Assembly (NCBI RefSeq): GCF_002563655.1
Contig: NZ_PDIY01000001.1
Coordinates: 2,330,001-2,394,000, forward strand
From: Bacillus sp. es.034
GTDB lineage: Bacteria; Bacillota; Bacilli; Bacillales; Bacillaceae_B
Direction: 5' to 3'
Length of the DNA: 64,000 nucleotides
Shown: positions 29,693-39,210 of the stretch, piece after piece
Position numbering within the stretch: the stretch's first letter is position 1
Layout: each line of letters begins with the position of its first letter
The notes under the pieces: generated by a model
The model's input: the letters and a program-made list of their open reading frames with translations, nothing else
Told to the model about the DNA's origin: nothing
Database searches by the model: none
Translations under genes and position numbers: made by a program

Positions 29693-30328
29693 ATGAAGCA
29701 GAAACCCGTTGTGATCGGTGTAGCAGGAGGATCCGGCTCTGGGAAGACGAGCGTCACCAAAGCCATTTACGAGCAATTCCAAGGTCATTCGATTTTAATG
29801 CTGCAGCAGGATTATTATTATAAAGATCAATCCAATCTACCATTTGAGGAACGGTTGAAAACCAATTATGATCACCCATTAGCCTTTGATAATGATTTGT
29901 TGATTCAACATTTGCACGGTCTATTGGATCATCAGCCCGTCAATAAGCCTGTTTATGATTATAAAATGCACACCCGCTCGGATGATACGATCCTCGTTGA
30001 ACCGAAAGATGTCATAATTTTAGAGGGGATTTTAGTATTAGAAGATGAAAGATTGCGTAACTTAATGGATATTAAGCTTTATGTTGATACAGATGCAGAT
30101 CTTCGGATCATCAGAAGGATGCTTCGTGACATTAAAGAGCGCGGACGTTCCATCGATTCTGTCATCGATCAATATATTACGGTCGTTCGCCCGATGCATA
30201 ATCAATTCATCGAACCGACGAAGCGATATGCCGATGTGATCATCCCTGAAGGCGGTCATAATCACGTGGCAATCGATTTAATGGTAACAAAAATTCAAAC
30301 AATTCTTGAACAAAAGTCATTTTTGTAA
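29693..30328 (+). CDS. udk: uridine kinase
   Basis: A pyrimidine-salvage kinase that phosphorylates uridine/cytidine with ATP or GTP. Walker [10 protein letters not shown] is near residues 12-20. The [22 protein letters not shown] segment binds the nucleoside, and [13 protein letters not shown] is the lid. At 211 residues it is normal. The ribosome site AAAGGAG lies 14 bases from ATG 29693, longer than usual. It begins five bases after yrrO. Confidence 0.96.
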   Translation: MKQKPVVIGVAGGSGSGKTSVTKAIYEQFQGHSILMLQQDYYYKDQSNLPFEERLKTNYDHPLAFDNDLLIQHLHGLLDHQPVNKPVYDYKMHTRSDDTILVEPKDVIILEGILVLEDERLRNLMDIKLYVDTDADLRIIRRMLRDIKERGRSIDSVIDQYITVVRPMHNQFIEPTKRYADVIIPEGGHNHVAIDLMVTKIQTILEQKSFL

Positions 30329-30389
30329 TACGATAGCATAGATAAAGACATATAGGCGCAGGTTAACATTTCCCAGATTGTAAAGAAGC

Positions 30390-30427
30390 AGGGAATGGAG
30401 TGAGATGAAATTCTCCCTCCATTCCCT
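30390..30427 (+). terminator. hairpin between udk and greA
   Basis: Perfect 11-bp arms, AGGGAATGGAG and CTCCATTCCCT; followed by CCCTTTA, without a long T-run. Confidence 0.55.
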
Positions 30428-30499
30428 CCCTTTACATACGCAGCACATTTACATATAGAGCTCGGGAAGCTCTGAGATAGAAAAGGAGTGAAGAGGGTC

Positions 30500-30976
30500 A
30501 TGAGTACAGAAAAAGTATTTCCTATGACAGCAGAAGGTAAAGAGAAGTTAGAAAAAGAACTGGAGAATTTGAAAACGGTTAAACGTAAAGAAGTCGTCGA
30601 GCGCATCAAGATCGCCCGCAGCTTCGGGGATTTATCCGAGAACTCTGAGTACGACGCAGCGAAAGATGAACAAGCATTCGTGGAAGGTCGTATTTCAACA
30701 TTGGAAAACATGATTCGCAATGCGAAGATCATTCAAGAAGATGACATGAATTCAGATACAGTACAATTAGGGAAAAAAGTGACATTCGTGGAATTGCCGG
30801 ACGGAGACAAAGAAACATACACAATCGTCGGTAGTGCAGAAGCGGATCCATTTGAAGGAAAGATTTCAAATGATTCACCAATCGCGAAAAGCCTTCTTGG
30901 ACATAAAGTAGGCGCTAAAGTGAATGTTCAGACTCCAGGTGGGGAAATGAGCGTCAAGATTGTAGAAGTAAGCTGA
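30500..30976 (+). CDS. greA: transcription elongation factor GreA
   Basis: A 158-residue factor that enters the RNA polymerase secondary channel and stimulates cleavage of backtracked RNA. An N-terminal coiled coil (~10-75), with the acidic tip in [18 protein letters not shown], is followed by an FKBP-like C-terminal domain ([13 protein letters not shown]…). The start is ATG 30500; the upstream codon at 30488 would use the ribosome site itself. A strong terminator follows. Confidence 0.97.
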   Translation: MSTEKVFPMTAEGKEKLEKELENLKTVKRKEVVERIKIARSFGDLSENSEYDAAKDEQAFVEGRISTLENMIRNAKIIQEDDMNSDTVQLGKKVTFVELPDGDKETYTIVGSAEADPFEGKISNDSPIAKSLLGHKVGAKVNVQTPGGEMSVKIVEVS

Positions 30977-30984
30977 TCAACCGG

Positions 30985-31018
30985 GAAGGGGCTCGAATCT
31001 AGAGCCTCTTCTTTTTTT
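30985..31018 (+). terminator. greA terminator
   Basis: Arms GAAGGGGCTC and GAGCCTCTTC around seven bases, then seven T. Confidence 0.88.
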
Positions 31019-31066
31019 ATGATTAATTCACAGGAAACTCGTCAACAATGGGGACGAGGTGACAAA

Positions 31067-32824
31067 ATGAAACGGAAACGAATCAGGCTGTTCAGTATCG
31101 TCCTATTACTTGCTCTCTCTGGTCTTTCAGTGAGGTTGATGCAATTGCAATTATTCCAGACTGAATCCTATTCCAAACATAAAATCAATCTTCTTGAAGA
31201 AAGCGTCAGGCAACGGACACAAGCATTGGTGATCGATGAAGGCAGGGGGGAGTTTCTCGATCGGAATGGTGAACCCCTTACGTATACAGAAAAAAATGTG
31301 CTGGTCCTTTTTCCGTTTCTTAATCAACTGGATTGGCCGGTGGAAAAAGTGGCAGAGATCCTTCATGTTCCTGAAGAAACGATCCGAACGAAAGTGGAGG
31401 AAGCAAAAGGGCCGATCGTTTTCGGCGGGAAAGATCCCTTAAGGCTTTCAGAAGAACAGATGAAGGAAATTAATTCACTTGAAATACAGGGAGTGTTCGC
31501 CCTTACGAAAAAGTATAAAAGCGACGAAGTGCCTGCTTCCCAGCTGATAGGGGTCACGGGGGAGAATACAGACGTATTTCACGAACGCTACCCTGACAAA
31601 GTAAAGGGAGCCAATCAGAAAATCGGGGTGTCAGGACTTCAGGAGAGTTTTGATGAATGGCTGGTCACAGAAGAGGAAGCGAAACTGATCTATCATGTCG
31701 ATGCAAGGGGAGGCCCTTTATTCGGGGTGGATGTAAAGTATCTGGCACCCGCCAACCCCTTTTATCCCCTGAATGTGAAAACGACCATCGATAGAAGGAT
31801 GCAAGTGGCACTGGAAGAAGTCGCTGATACGTATAACATTCAAAAAGGGGGGCTGTTGCTCCTTGATATTGAAAGCAGCGAGATACTAGCCAGTGTTTCA
31901 AGACCTGTCATGAAGAGCCGGGACCCATTCAGTGGAGGAGCGGGGAATCTCATGCTGAAAGCGCTGATCCCGGGTTCTGTGTTTAAGACCGTCGTGGCAG
32001 CTGCAGCCATGGATGAGGGGATGGTGGACGAACGCAGGCTTTTCCCATGTGATGAAGGCATCCGTGGTGAGCCCGCCGAAAAGCCTCACGGGAACATTAA
32101 TATTAAGACAAGCATAGCTGTCAGCTGTAACCGTACATTTGCGGATCTTGCTAAAGAGCTGACAGAGAAGGATGATCACCTCCTTGATGAGTACGCCGAG
32201 AAAATCGGACTGATCGGTGACATTGCCTGGAAAGGGAATGTCTTTCATTACGAAAGCTTTCCCCAGCTTCAGGTGAGTGAAGGAAGGATCTTCGCTTCAG
32301 ACGGGGACAGGGCAGAACCTAAACTGGTCGCCCAAACAGGTATCGGACAACAGGAAGTCCGCGTCACCCCCCTCGGCATCGCCAATATGATGGCCACGAT
32401 TGCCAGGGGAGGCGAGAAATTTCAGGTGAGTGCCGTCTCTTCCGTGCAGTATCAAAATGGGACCAATATGTTTTCCTTCCCTCAACAGAAGATCGAGGGA
32501 GAGACGATCACCCCTTTCACGGCCATGAAGCTGCAACAGTACTTAAGAGGTGTGGTGAACTCACCGGAAGGTACGGCACCCTATCTGCAAAACGCCGCCT
32601 ACACCATTGCGGGGAAAACTGGGACGGCACAGACAGGGAATTACCGGGGAGAAAGGGTGAAAGCAAACGAATTATATAATAAATGGTTCGCAGGCTACTT
32701 TCCCTTCGAAGATCCCAAATACGCCCTGGTAGCCGTCAACATGGACGTGACTATAGGGGAAGGGGGAATTTACCCGATCTTCAAAGACAGCGTCGATGCT
32801 GTCTACTGGATTGATCATGAGTAG
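31067..32824 (+). CDS. pbpI: penicillin-binding protein, transpeptidase (PbpI/YrrR-like)
   Basis: A 585-residue class B-type PBP. It has an N-terminal membrane anchor (LFSIVLLLALSGLSVRLM), a dimerisation domain, and a transpeptidase domain with the active-site SxxK in PGSVFKTV (~residue 320), SCN in AVSCNRTF (~355) and KTGTAQ (~510). It cross-links peptidoglycan outside the membrane. The position between greA and yrrS matches pbpI, a forespore (sigma-F) gene in B. subtilis; no clear sigma-F box was identified here. ATG 31067 follows GAGGTG. Confidence 0.92.
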   Translation: MKRKRIRLFSIVLLLALSGLSVRLMQLQLFQTESYSKHKINLLEESVRQRTQALVIDEGRGEFLDRNGEPLTYTEKNVLVLFPFLNQLDWPVEKVAEILHVPEETIRTKVEEAKGPIVFGGKDPLRLSEEQMKEINSLEIQGVFALTKKYKSDEVPASQLIGVTGENTDVFHERYPDKVKGANQKIGVSGLQESFDEWLVTEEEAKLIYHVDARGGPLFGVDVKYLAPANPFYPLNVKTTIDRRMQVALEEVADTYNIQKGGLLLLDIESSEILASVSRPVMKSRDPFSGGAGNLMLKALIPGSVFKTVVAAAAMDEGMVDERRLFPCDEGIRGEPAEKPHGNINIKTSIAVSCNRTFADLAKELTEKDDHLLDEYAEKIGLIGDIAWKGNVFHYESFPQLQVSEGRIFASDGDRAEPKLVAQTGIGQQEVRVTPLGIANMMATIARGGEKFQVSAVSSVQYQNGTNMFSFPQQKIEGETITPFTAMKLQQYLRGVVNSPEGTAPYLQNAAYTIAGKTGTAQTGNYRGERVKANELYNKWFAGYFPFEDPKYALVAVNMDVTIGEGGIYPIFKDSVDAVYWIDHE

Positions 32825-32950
32825 AAGGGATACGCGTGTTCTGTGACCTTTTTCCCTTTATAGCTGAATCATTCCGTGATGGATAATGTTTCGCTTTATT
32901 CTTTTCCTCTTATCATGTTAAAATGTTTAGGATAATAGGGAGGGAACAAA

Positions 32951-33664
32951 ATGGCGAAATACCAATCTCGATTAGACAAACGATCTAAAAAGAATACAAA
33001 TAAACTGTTGAACATAATGATTGCAATCGTACTTCTATTAATTGTCGTGGTGGGAGGCACCATCGTATTTGGAGGGGGAGGCGACGAAAAGGCAACAACA
33101 GACGCCCCGAAGAGTTCAGAAACCAAGGATGCTGACAAGAGCGATAAGGCGACGAAAGAAAAAGACGACTCCGTTTCCATGGATGAGAAAGACGATTCGA
33201 AGGATAAAGCGGACGATAAACAAAAAGATGAAGATAAGAAAAAAGAGGATGAACAAAAGAAAGACGAGTCCTCTGATGAGGATCAGGATTCTGTCAAATT
33301 AGATGGGGAAGACCAAAGTAAGATGAAAGTCGAGGAAGGTACCGAACCGAATGTGGTGAAAACCATGGTGCATCCAAACTGGAAGCCGATCGGCACCGAG
33401 CAGACAGGTGAACACGTTTCTTCATATGATACAGGAAGCGTCGACTGGAACGAAAAAGTAAAGGCTACTTCTTATGCAACGGCCATTCCCGAAAGTAACA
33501 TGACCATTTGGTATATCGAAGGGAATGGAGGGCCTCAAAAATCAATGGCTACAGTCACAGCTAAAGACACCAAGACGCCTTACAGAGTGTATCTGCAATG
33601 GGTCGACGGCAAAGGATGGCAACCGACGAAAGTGCAGGAATTAAAGGAAAATGATAAAGACTGA
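32951..33664 (+). CDS. yrrS: DUF1510 membrane-anchored protein YrrS
   Basis: A 237-residue protein. A basic N-terminus, one membrane helix (IMIAIVLLLIVVVGGTIVFGG, ~24-44), a ~90-residue low-complexity Lys/Asp/Glu linker, and a globular DUF1510 domain (~125-230, rich in Trp: HPNWKPIGTEQTGEHVSSYDTGSVDW). It would lie outside the membrane beside PbpI, its operon partner in B. subtilis. The role is unknown. A good ribosome site (AGGGAGGGA) precedes ATG 32951. Confidence 0.9.
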   Translation: MAKYQSRLDKRSKKNTNKLLNIMIAIVLLLIVVVGGTIVFGGGGDEKATTDAPKSSETKDADKSDKATKEKDDSVSMDEKDDSKDKADDKQKDEDKKKEDEQKKDESSDEDQDSVKLDGEDQSKMKVEEGTEPNVVKTMVHPNWKPIGTEQTGEHVSSYDTGSVDWNEKVKATSYATAIPESNMTIWYIEGNGGPQKSMATVTAKDTKTPYRVYLQWVDGKGWQPTKVQELKENDKD

Positions 33665-33671
33665 TTTAAAC

Positions 33672-33702
33672 AAAAAGGCCCTTCCAAATGAAGGGCCTTT
33701 TT
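33672..33702. terminator. bidirectional terminator yrrS / yrzA
   Basis: Perfect 13-bp arms AAAAAGGCCCTTC and GAAGGGCCTTTTT, placed between convergent genes. Confidence 0.88.
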
Positions 33703-33709
33703 ACATGAC

Positions 33710-33916
33710 TTACTTCTTCACTTTAAAATGAACCACGGCACTATATAATCTTCTGCCGTTCTCATCGATGGAAACGGAATGATCCACGTGATGGACGGAG
33801 AGCATGATGGCTTTATTATGCTGGATCTGTTCATCTACCTTTTTCTCCAAAGTCCTGAGATTGTCAGCTTCAAAAAACTCCACTTTATCTTCTATTAAAT
33901 CAAATGAAATATTCAT
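33710..33916 (-). CDS. yrzA: DUF2536 protein YrzA-like
   Basis: A 68-residue protein with the DUF2536 pattern (FDLIEDKVEFFEADNL, then HHVDHSVSIDENGRRLYSAVVHFKVKK). The start ATG at 33916 follows GGAGGTT on the minus strand. It is convergent with yrrS and divergent from yrrT, as yrzA is placed in B. subtilis. The function is unknown. Confidence 0.82.
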   Translation of the reverse strand: MNISFDLIEDKVEFFEADNLRTLEKKVDEQIQHNKAIMLSVHHVDHSVSIDENGRRLYSAVVHFKVKK

Positions 33917-34047
33917 GGTGAACCTCCTTATTACGTATGAACTGGATAGGCTTTCTCCCTCTATTTTAGAGTCCCACCACCCTTTTGACAATGAATTATT
34001 GTTGAATTCCTCGGGAGAATATGATAATTTAATAACAGTTTTAAAAA

Positions 34048-34075
34048 TAATTCATAGTATGTTTATAGGAATTAT
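34048..34075 (+). promoter_or_regulatory. candidate CymR-binding site upstream of yrrT
   Basis: TAATTC (34048-34053) and GGAATT (34068-34073) sit 14 bases apart in an AT-rich promoter region, in agreement with the published CymR consensus (TAA-T-C then GGAATT). The downstream operon is a known CymR target in B. subtilis, and cymR itself is in this window. Confidence 0.55.
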
Positions 34076-34103
34076 AAACTTAATGCAGCTGAGGTGCTGA
34101 ACC

Positions 34104-34742
34104 ATGGGTAGAGAATTTTTGGATCTGTTCGGTGATTGGGCAGATTCTTATGATGATACAGTGACAGGAAAAGATGTGGAATATCAAGCCGTATTCGAAC
34201 ATTATGATTCGATCCTTGACGGGGTGGTCGCCCTTTCAAAGGGGAAGGTGATAGAGTTTGGTCCCGGTACAGGAAATTTAACCAAGAAGCTATTGGATGC
34301 GGGACTCGAAGTCATTCCCTATGAACCCTCTCCTGAAATGAGGGCGATTGGAATGCAGAAGCTCGGTGATCGTGTCACATTCCGGGACGGCGACTTTCTG
34401 GATTTTTCTCAAGAGGGAAAAGCCGATTCCATAGTAAGCTCTTACGCATTTCATCATTTAACCGATGAAGAAAAGGGAAAAGCTTTCGGCATCTATGGAA
34501 AGCTTCTAGTACAAGGTGGTAAAATAGTATTTGCTGATACAATGTTTGAGACCGATCAGCATCATCAAGCCGCCATATCCCAAGCGATCAAAAAAGAGTA
34601 TGTCAATCTGGCTGAGGATTTAAAACGGGAATATTACACGACTCTCGGAGTGTTAAGAGAGCTTTTGCATGAGAATGGGTTTTCCGTACAGTTTCAGAGA
34701 GTGAATACATTTGTGTGGATCATGGAGGCGACTAAACAGTAG
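34104..34742 (+). CDS. yrrT: class I SAM-dependent methyltransferase YrrT
   Basis: A 212-residue methyltransferase (motif I VIEFGPGTGNLTKKLL, ~51-66; post-I EVIPYEPSPEM; SSYAFHHLTDEEK). It is the first gene of the methionine-to-cysteine operon with mtnN, mccA, mccB and yrhC, and is proposed to act as an AdoMet methylase that yields S-adenosylhomocysteine for MtnN; the acceptor is unknown. The start ATG 34104 follows GAGGTG. It is preceded by the CymR-like site. Confidence 0.9.
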   Translation: MGREFLDLFGDWADSYDDTVTGKDVEYQAVFEHYDSILDGVVALSKGKVIEFGPGTGNLTKKLLDAGLEVIPYEPSPEMRAIGMQKLGDRVTFRDGDFLDFSQEGKADSIVSSYAFHHLTDEEKGKAFGIYGKLLVQGGKIVFADTMFETDQHHQAAISQAIKKEYVNLAEDLKREYYTTLGVLRELLHENGFSVQFQRVNTFVWIMEATKQ

Positions 34743-34757
34743 AAAGAGGTTTTAGCA

Positions 34758-35450
34758 ATGAAAATCGCCATCATCGGAGCAATGGAAGAAGAAGTAGCCT
34801 TATTAAGAGAGAATATTTCAAACCCGAAAGTGGAAACCATCGCAGGGTGTGAATATACAAGCGGTACAATGCATGACAAAGAAGTGATTTTGCTTCGTTC
34901 AGGAATCGGGAAAGTGAATGCAGCGATGTCAACTGCGGTACTATTGCAGCACTTCAAACCGGATTGCATCATCAACACAGGGTCAGCAGGAGGATTCGAT
35001 CCTTCTCTAAACGTCGGTGATGTAGTCATTTCAACTGAAGTAAGACATCATGATGTGGATGTAACGGCTTTTGGTTATGAATACGGCCAGGTTCCCCAGC
35101 TTCCTGCAGCCTTCACGGCAGACGAGAATTTGAAGCAAACAGCGATCAATAGTGTGAAGGAACTCGGAGATGCACAGGTGGTTTCCGGATTGATTGCCAC
35201 TGGGGATTCATTCATGAATGATCCAGTGAGGGTGGATGCAATCCGTGACAAATTCACGGATTTGCAGGCAGTGGAAATGGAAGCGGCAGCGATCGCCCAA
35301 GTGGCGCATCAATTCCACGTACCATTTGTCATCATCCGTTCCCTTTCCGACATCGCAGGCAAAGAATCGGATGTGTCGTTTGATCAATACTTGGAAAAGG
35401 CTGCACTTCATTCCGCTAAAATGGTCATGAATATCGTGAAATCTGTTTAA
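34758..35450 (+). CDS. mtnN: 5'-methylthioadenosine/S-adenosylhomocysteine nucleosidase
   Basis: Hydrolyses SAH and MTA to adenine and S-ribosylhomocysteine or methylthioribose. At 230 residues it is standard. The conserved [13 protein letters not shown] start, the NTGSAGGF loop (~76-83), the ATGDSFMND segment (~150-158) and the [13 protein letters not shown] substrate loop with its catalytic Asp in RSLSDIAG are all seen. It lies 15 bases after yrrT. A 141-base gap with structured RNA separates it from mccA. Confidence 0.96.
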   Translation: MKIAIIGAMEEEVALLRENISNPKVETIAGCEYTSGTMHDKEVILLRSGIGKVNAAMSTAVLLQHFKPDCIINTGSAGGFDPSLNVGDVVISTEVRHHDVDVTAFGYEYGQVPQLPAAFTADENLKQTAINSVKELGDAQVVSGLIATGDSFMNDPVRVDAIRDKFTDLQAVEMEAAAIAQVAHQFHVPFVIIRSLSDIAGKESDVSFDQYLEKAALHSAKMVMNIVKSV

Positions 35451-35466
35451 TAGAAAGAGAATACAG

Positions 35467-35571
35467 CTGACCCAGGCATCTACCTCTCTTACCGCGTGTA
35501 CCAGGCTTGTTCAGGCGAACAGTCCATTCATGGGTAATGAAGACGGTTTGGTGAAAGGGTCAGTTTTTTTG
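35467..35571 (+). promoter_or_regulatory. structured RNA / attenuator candidate between mtnN and mccA
   Basis: A 105-base segment closed by CTGACCC (35467-35473) and GGGTCAG (35557-35563) and followed at once by seven T. Inside are a second helix, TTACC-(G)-CGTG (35489-35498) with CATGGGTAA (35529-35537), and an inner hairpin TTGTTC-aggc-GAACAG (35507-35522). Nested helices ending in an intrinsic terminator just 14 bases before the mccA ribosome site suggest conditional termination inside the operon. It does not match S-box, T-box or other leaders I know. It could also simply be a long terminator. Confidence 0.6.
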
Positions 35572-35591
35572 TTTGAAAGGAGGTTGAATAG

Positions 35592-37654
<2,063 letters not shown>

Positions 37655-37750
37655 CCCATGGAAGAACTGGTATCAATTACATGGTAGGCAGTATGGGATC
37701 ATATGTTACCATAGAATGAGAGTTTACTAGTTCAAAAGTAGGTGAAACTA

Positions 37751-37990
37751 ATGAAGAACACAAGCAAAAAGACCATTCAACATAAGATCGTCGATTTCAA
37801 ACGATTTGGTTTTACATTACTTGCACTGAGTGTCTTTATGTATTTAGGTGTCATCATTCCGACAGTGACGGTCACACCAGGCAAAATGATCCCCCTCATG
37901 ACAGGGACCGTTGTTTTACTCGGGCTGTCACTATACTTCTTTACAAAAGCAATTAAATATAAAAAAGATCTGCAATCAGCAGATGAATAA
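37751..37990 (+). CDS. yrhC: small membrane protein YrhC
   Basis: A 79-residue protein with two membrane helices (~20-42 and ~50-70) and charged ends, of the YrhC family. It is the last gene of the yrrT-mccB cluster in B. subtilis, with no known activity. The start ATG 37751 follows TAGGTG; the in-frame 37742 GTG uses the same site. It sits immediately before tandem structured repeats. Confidence 0.82.
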   Translation: MKNTSKKTIQHKIVDFKRFGFTLLALSVFMYLGVIIPTVTVTPGKMIPLMTGTVVLLGLSLYFFTKAIKYKKDLQSADE

Positions 37991-37993
37991 ATA

Positions 37994-38115
37994 AGAAAAG
38001 CGGAAGCGGCTCGATCAGCCCCGACAAGCACAACAGGAAAATCCCAAAAGGCGTTTTTTGCCTTATGGGATTTTTTTGTTGTGACCTCGAGGGGCTTGCC
38101 GCTGTAGCTGGACAA
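37994..38115 (+). repeat. structured intergenic repeat, copy 1
   Basis: A 122-base unit that starts AGAAAAGCGGAAG and ends GTAGCTGGACAA. It folds on itself: GCGGC with GCCGC, CCCC with GGGG, CACAACA with TGTTGTG, and AAATCCCA/AAGGC with GCCTT/TGGGATTT. The strings CGACAAGCA and TGACCTCGAG, opposite each other, are kept in both copies. Reminiscent of dispersed Bacillaceae palindromic repeats. Confidence 0.85.
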
Positions 38116-38240
38116 AGAAAAGCGGAAGGGCTTTGCCCAGAGGCGACAAGCATAAGGTGAACCATCCGGAAAGGCGTACTTTTGCCTTTATGGATGGTTT
38201 GACTTATGACCTCGAGCCTCTAAGCCCTGTAGCTGGACAA
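38116..38240 (+). repeat. structured intergenic repeat, copy 2
   Basis: A directly abutting second unit of 125 bases with the same ends (AGAAAAGCGGAAG … GTAGCTGGACAA) and the same conserved internal strings, but different stem sequences. The stems are still paired (AGGGCTT with AAGCCCT, AACCATCC with GGATGGTT). A truncated third start, AGAAAAACGG, follows at 38241. Sequence change with kept pairing suggests selection on structure. Confidence 0.85.
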
Positions 38241-38246
38241 AGAAAA

Positions 38247-38276
38247 ACGGGTCCTCATGGAGGGTTCGCTTTTTTA
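38247..38276 (+). terminator. weak terminator after the repeats
   Basis: CCTC-atg-GAGG hairpin with flanking imperfect pairs, then CTTTTTT. Probably ends transcripts from yrhC. Confidence 0.45.
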
Positions 38277-38312
38277 TGTGGAAATTTGTAGAAAAAATAA
38301 TGAAGAAAAGAG

Positions 38313-38341
38313 TTTACTTTGATGTAAGAATTGGATATACT
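38313..38341 (+). promoter_or_regulatory. sigma-A promoter of a small transcription unit
   Basis: TTTACT (38313-38318), an exact 17-base spacer, TATACT (38336-38341). Predicted start near 38348, upstream of a 26-codon ORF and a strong terminator. Confidence 0.6.
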
Positions 38342-38383
38342 AACCAATGTAAGAAAAAAATCACAAGAGGGAGGTCGAAGGAA

Positions 38384-38464
38384 ATGTTCGTGCTTATTGG
38401 AAAAGTAAACACAACTTCATATTGTTTTGATCATTCGACCGCTTGTGGGATGTTTTCTGCTTAA
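38384..38464 (+). CDS. 26-residue Cys-containing peptide, unrecognised
   Basis: A very short ORF (begins MFVLIGKVNTTSYC, ends STACGMFSA) preceded by AGAGGGAGG nine bases before ATG 38384. It lies between its own candidate sigma-A promoter and a strong terminator, forming a self-contained unit of about 175 nt. It has two cysteines (residues 14 and 21) and no hydrophobic helix or obvious leader cleavage site. I do not recognise the family. Alternatives are that the RNA itself is the product, with the ORF incidental or dual-function, or that a longer in-frame start at 38276 is used, which lacks a ribosome site. Confidence 0.5.
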   Translation: MFVLIGKVNTTSYCFDHSTACGMFSA

Positions 38465-38485
38465 TTTGAATTTCATTCAATAATA

Positions 38486-38521
38486 GCCACAGGGAGAATG
38501 TGGATCCCTGTGGCTTTTTTG
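38486..38521 (+). terminator. terminator of the small peptide unit
   Basis: Perfect 10-bp arms AGCCACAGGG and CCCTGTGGCT around ten bases, then six T. Confidence 0.9.
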
Positions 38522-38600
38522 TGCCACAAGGGGTCGGTCGCTTTGTGGCTTTTTACTATGCCCTGCAGTCCTGCAGGAACTTTGAAAGGGGTGATATTGT

Positions 38601-38741
38601 ATGACACTGAATCTTTTATTTATAACGGTAACCTTCAATAAGAAACAGGAAACGTTTGAAGAAGCTTCTCACAACGAGATGGTTTCAAAAAGCTATGAAG
38701 AAACGAAAACAAAGCAGCACTATATGCCTCAAATGTTTTAA
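38601..38741 (+). CDS. yrzI: YrzI-family small sporulation-type protein
   Basis: A 46-residue protein. A short hydrophobic start (MTLNLLFITVTF) is followed by a charged tail (KKQETFEEASHNEMV…), which is the YrzI pattern. AAAGGGGTG precedes ATG 38601. In B. subtilis yrzI lies close to yrhC, and such genes occur in small clusters. The function is unknown. Confidence 0.75.
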   Translation: MTLNLLFITVTFNKKQETFEEASHNEMVSKSYEETKTKQHYMPQMF

Positions 38742-38771
38742 TCCTAAAAAAACCTACACAAGGAGAGGAGA

Positions 38772-38927
38772 ATGAAAAATGATTTATGTACAGGTGAAAA
38801 TGCTGAATGCGCTATGGGTAGAGAAGGATACTGCCTAACGAAACAAGAAGGTGGTGGAGAGATGTTTTTGAATATCGTCATTTGGTCTGCTTTCTTCCAT
38901 AGAAAGAAGACCCGTGAACTCAAATAA
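38772..38927 (+). CDS. small ORF, possible second YrzI-like peptide
   Basis: A 51-codon frame after AGGAGAGGAG. Its last 22 codons, from an internal ATG at 38862 (preceded by GGTGGTGGAGAG), read as a YrzI-like peptide: hydrophobic MFLNIVIWSAFFH then RKKTRELK. Either the whole frame or only the internal ORF may be real. A terminator follows at 38938. Confidence 0.4.
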   Translation: MKNDLCTGENAECAMGREGYCLTKQEGGGEMFLNIVIWSAFFHRKKTRELK

Positions 38928-38937
38928 CCAATGGAAG

Positions 38938-38973
38938 GAGGACCCCCGAAGGCTCGGGGGGTCCTCTTCTTGT
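38938..38973 (+). terminator. terminator after the YrzI-like cluster
   Basis: GC-rich arms GAGGACCCCC and GGGGGGTCCTC, followed by TTCTTGTC. Confidence 0.8.
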
Positions 38974-39092
38974 CTTCGGTCACATATCTGTCAATACTTA
39001 GTAAAGAGTTGTTCACGAATGGGAGGGGAATATCCGTTTTTTCGTGATACATTAATAGTAGGAAATGCAGTTTAACGAGGGAGAGGATGACA

Positions 39093-39170
39093 ATGTTTTC
39101 AATGATCATGGGTCTTATCCTGACGTCTGTGATTGGCTTGATCATTTCGGCTGAAGTCAGTGTAGAGTAG
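39093..39170 (+). CDS. 25-residue hydrophobic peptide
   Basis: A short ORF encoding a peptide that is almost entirely one membrane helix (MFSMIMGLILTSVIGLII) with an acidic tail (SAEVSVE). A ribosome site GGGAGAGGATG lies directly upstream of ATG 39093, and an 18-bp-arm terminator starts two bases after the stop. It is convergent with sigK. It looks like a genuine small membrane protein; it lacks the positively charged tail common in type I toxins. I do not recognise a family. Confidence 0.45.
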   Translation: MFSMIMGLILTSVIGLIISAEVSVE

Positions 39171-39172
39171 AC

Positions 39173-39210
39173 AATAAAGAAAAGCGGTCCCTGGACCGCT
39201 TTTCTTTATT
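39173..39210. terminator. bidirectional terminator overlapping the sigK stop
   Basis: Perfect 18-bp arms beginning AATAAAGAAAAGCGGTCC, with only two bases between them; the right arm contains the last codons and stop of sigK (minus strand). Confidence 0.88.

Noticed and set aside
38772-38838. 19-codon ORF from ATG 38779 in another frame
   Set aside because: It competes with the longer frame starting at 38772, which matches the ribosome site better and contains a YrzI-like tail.
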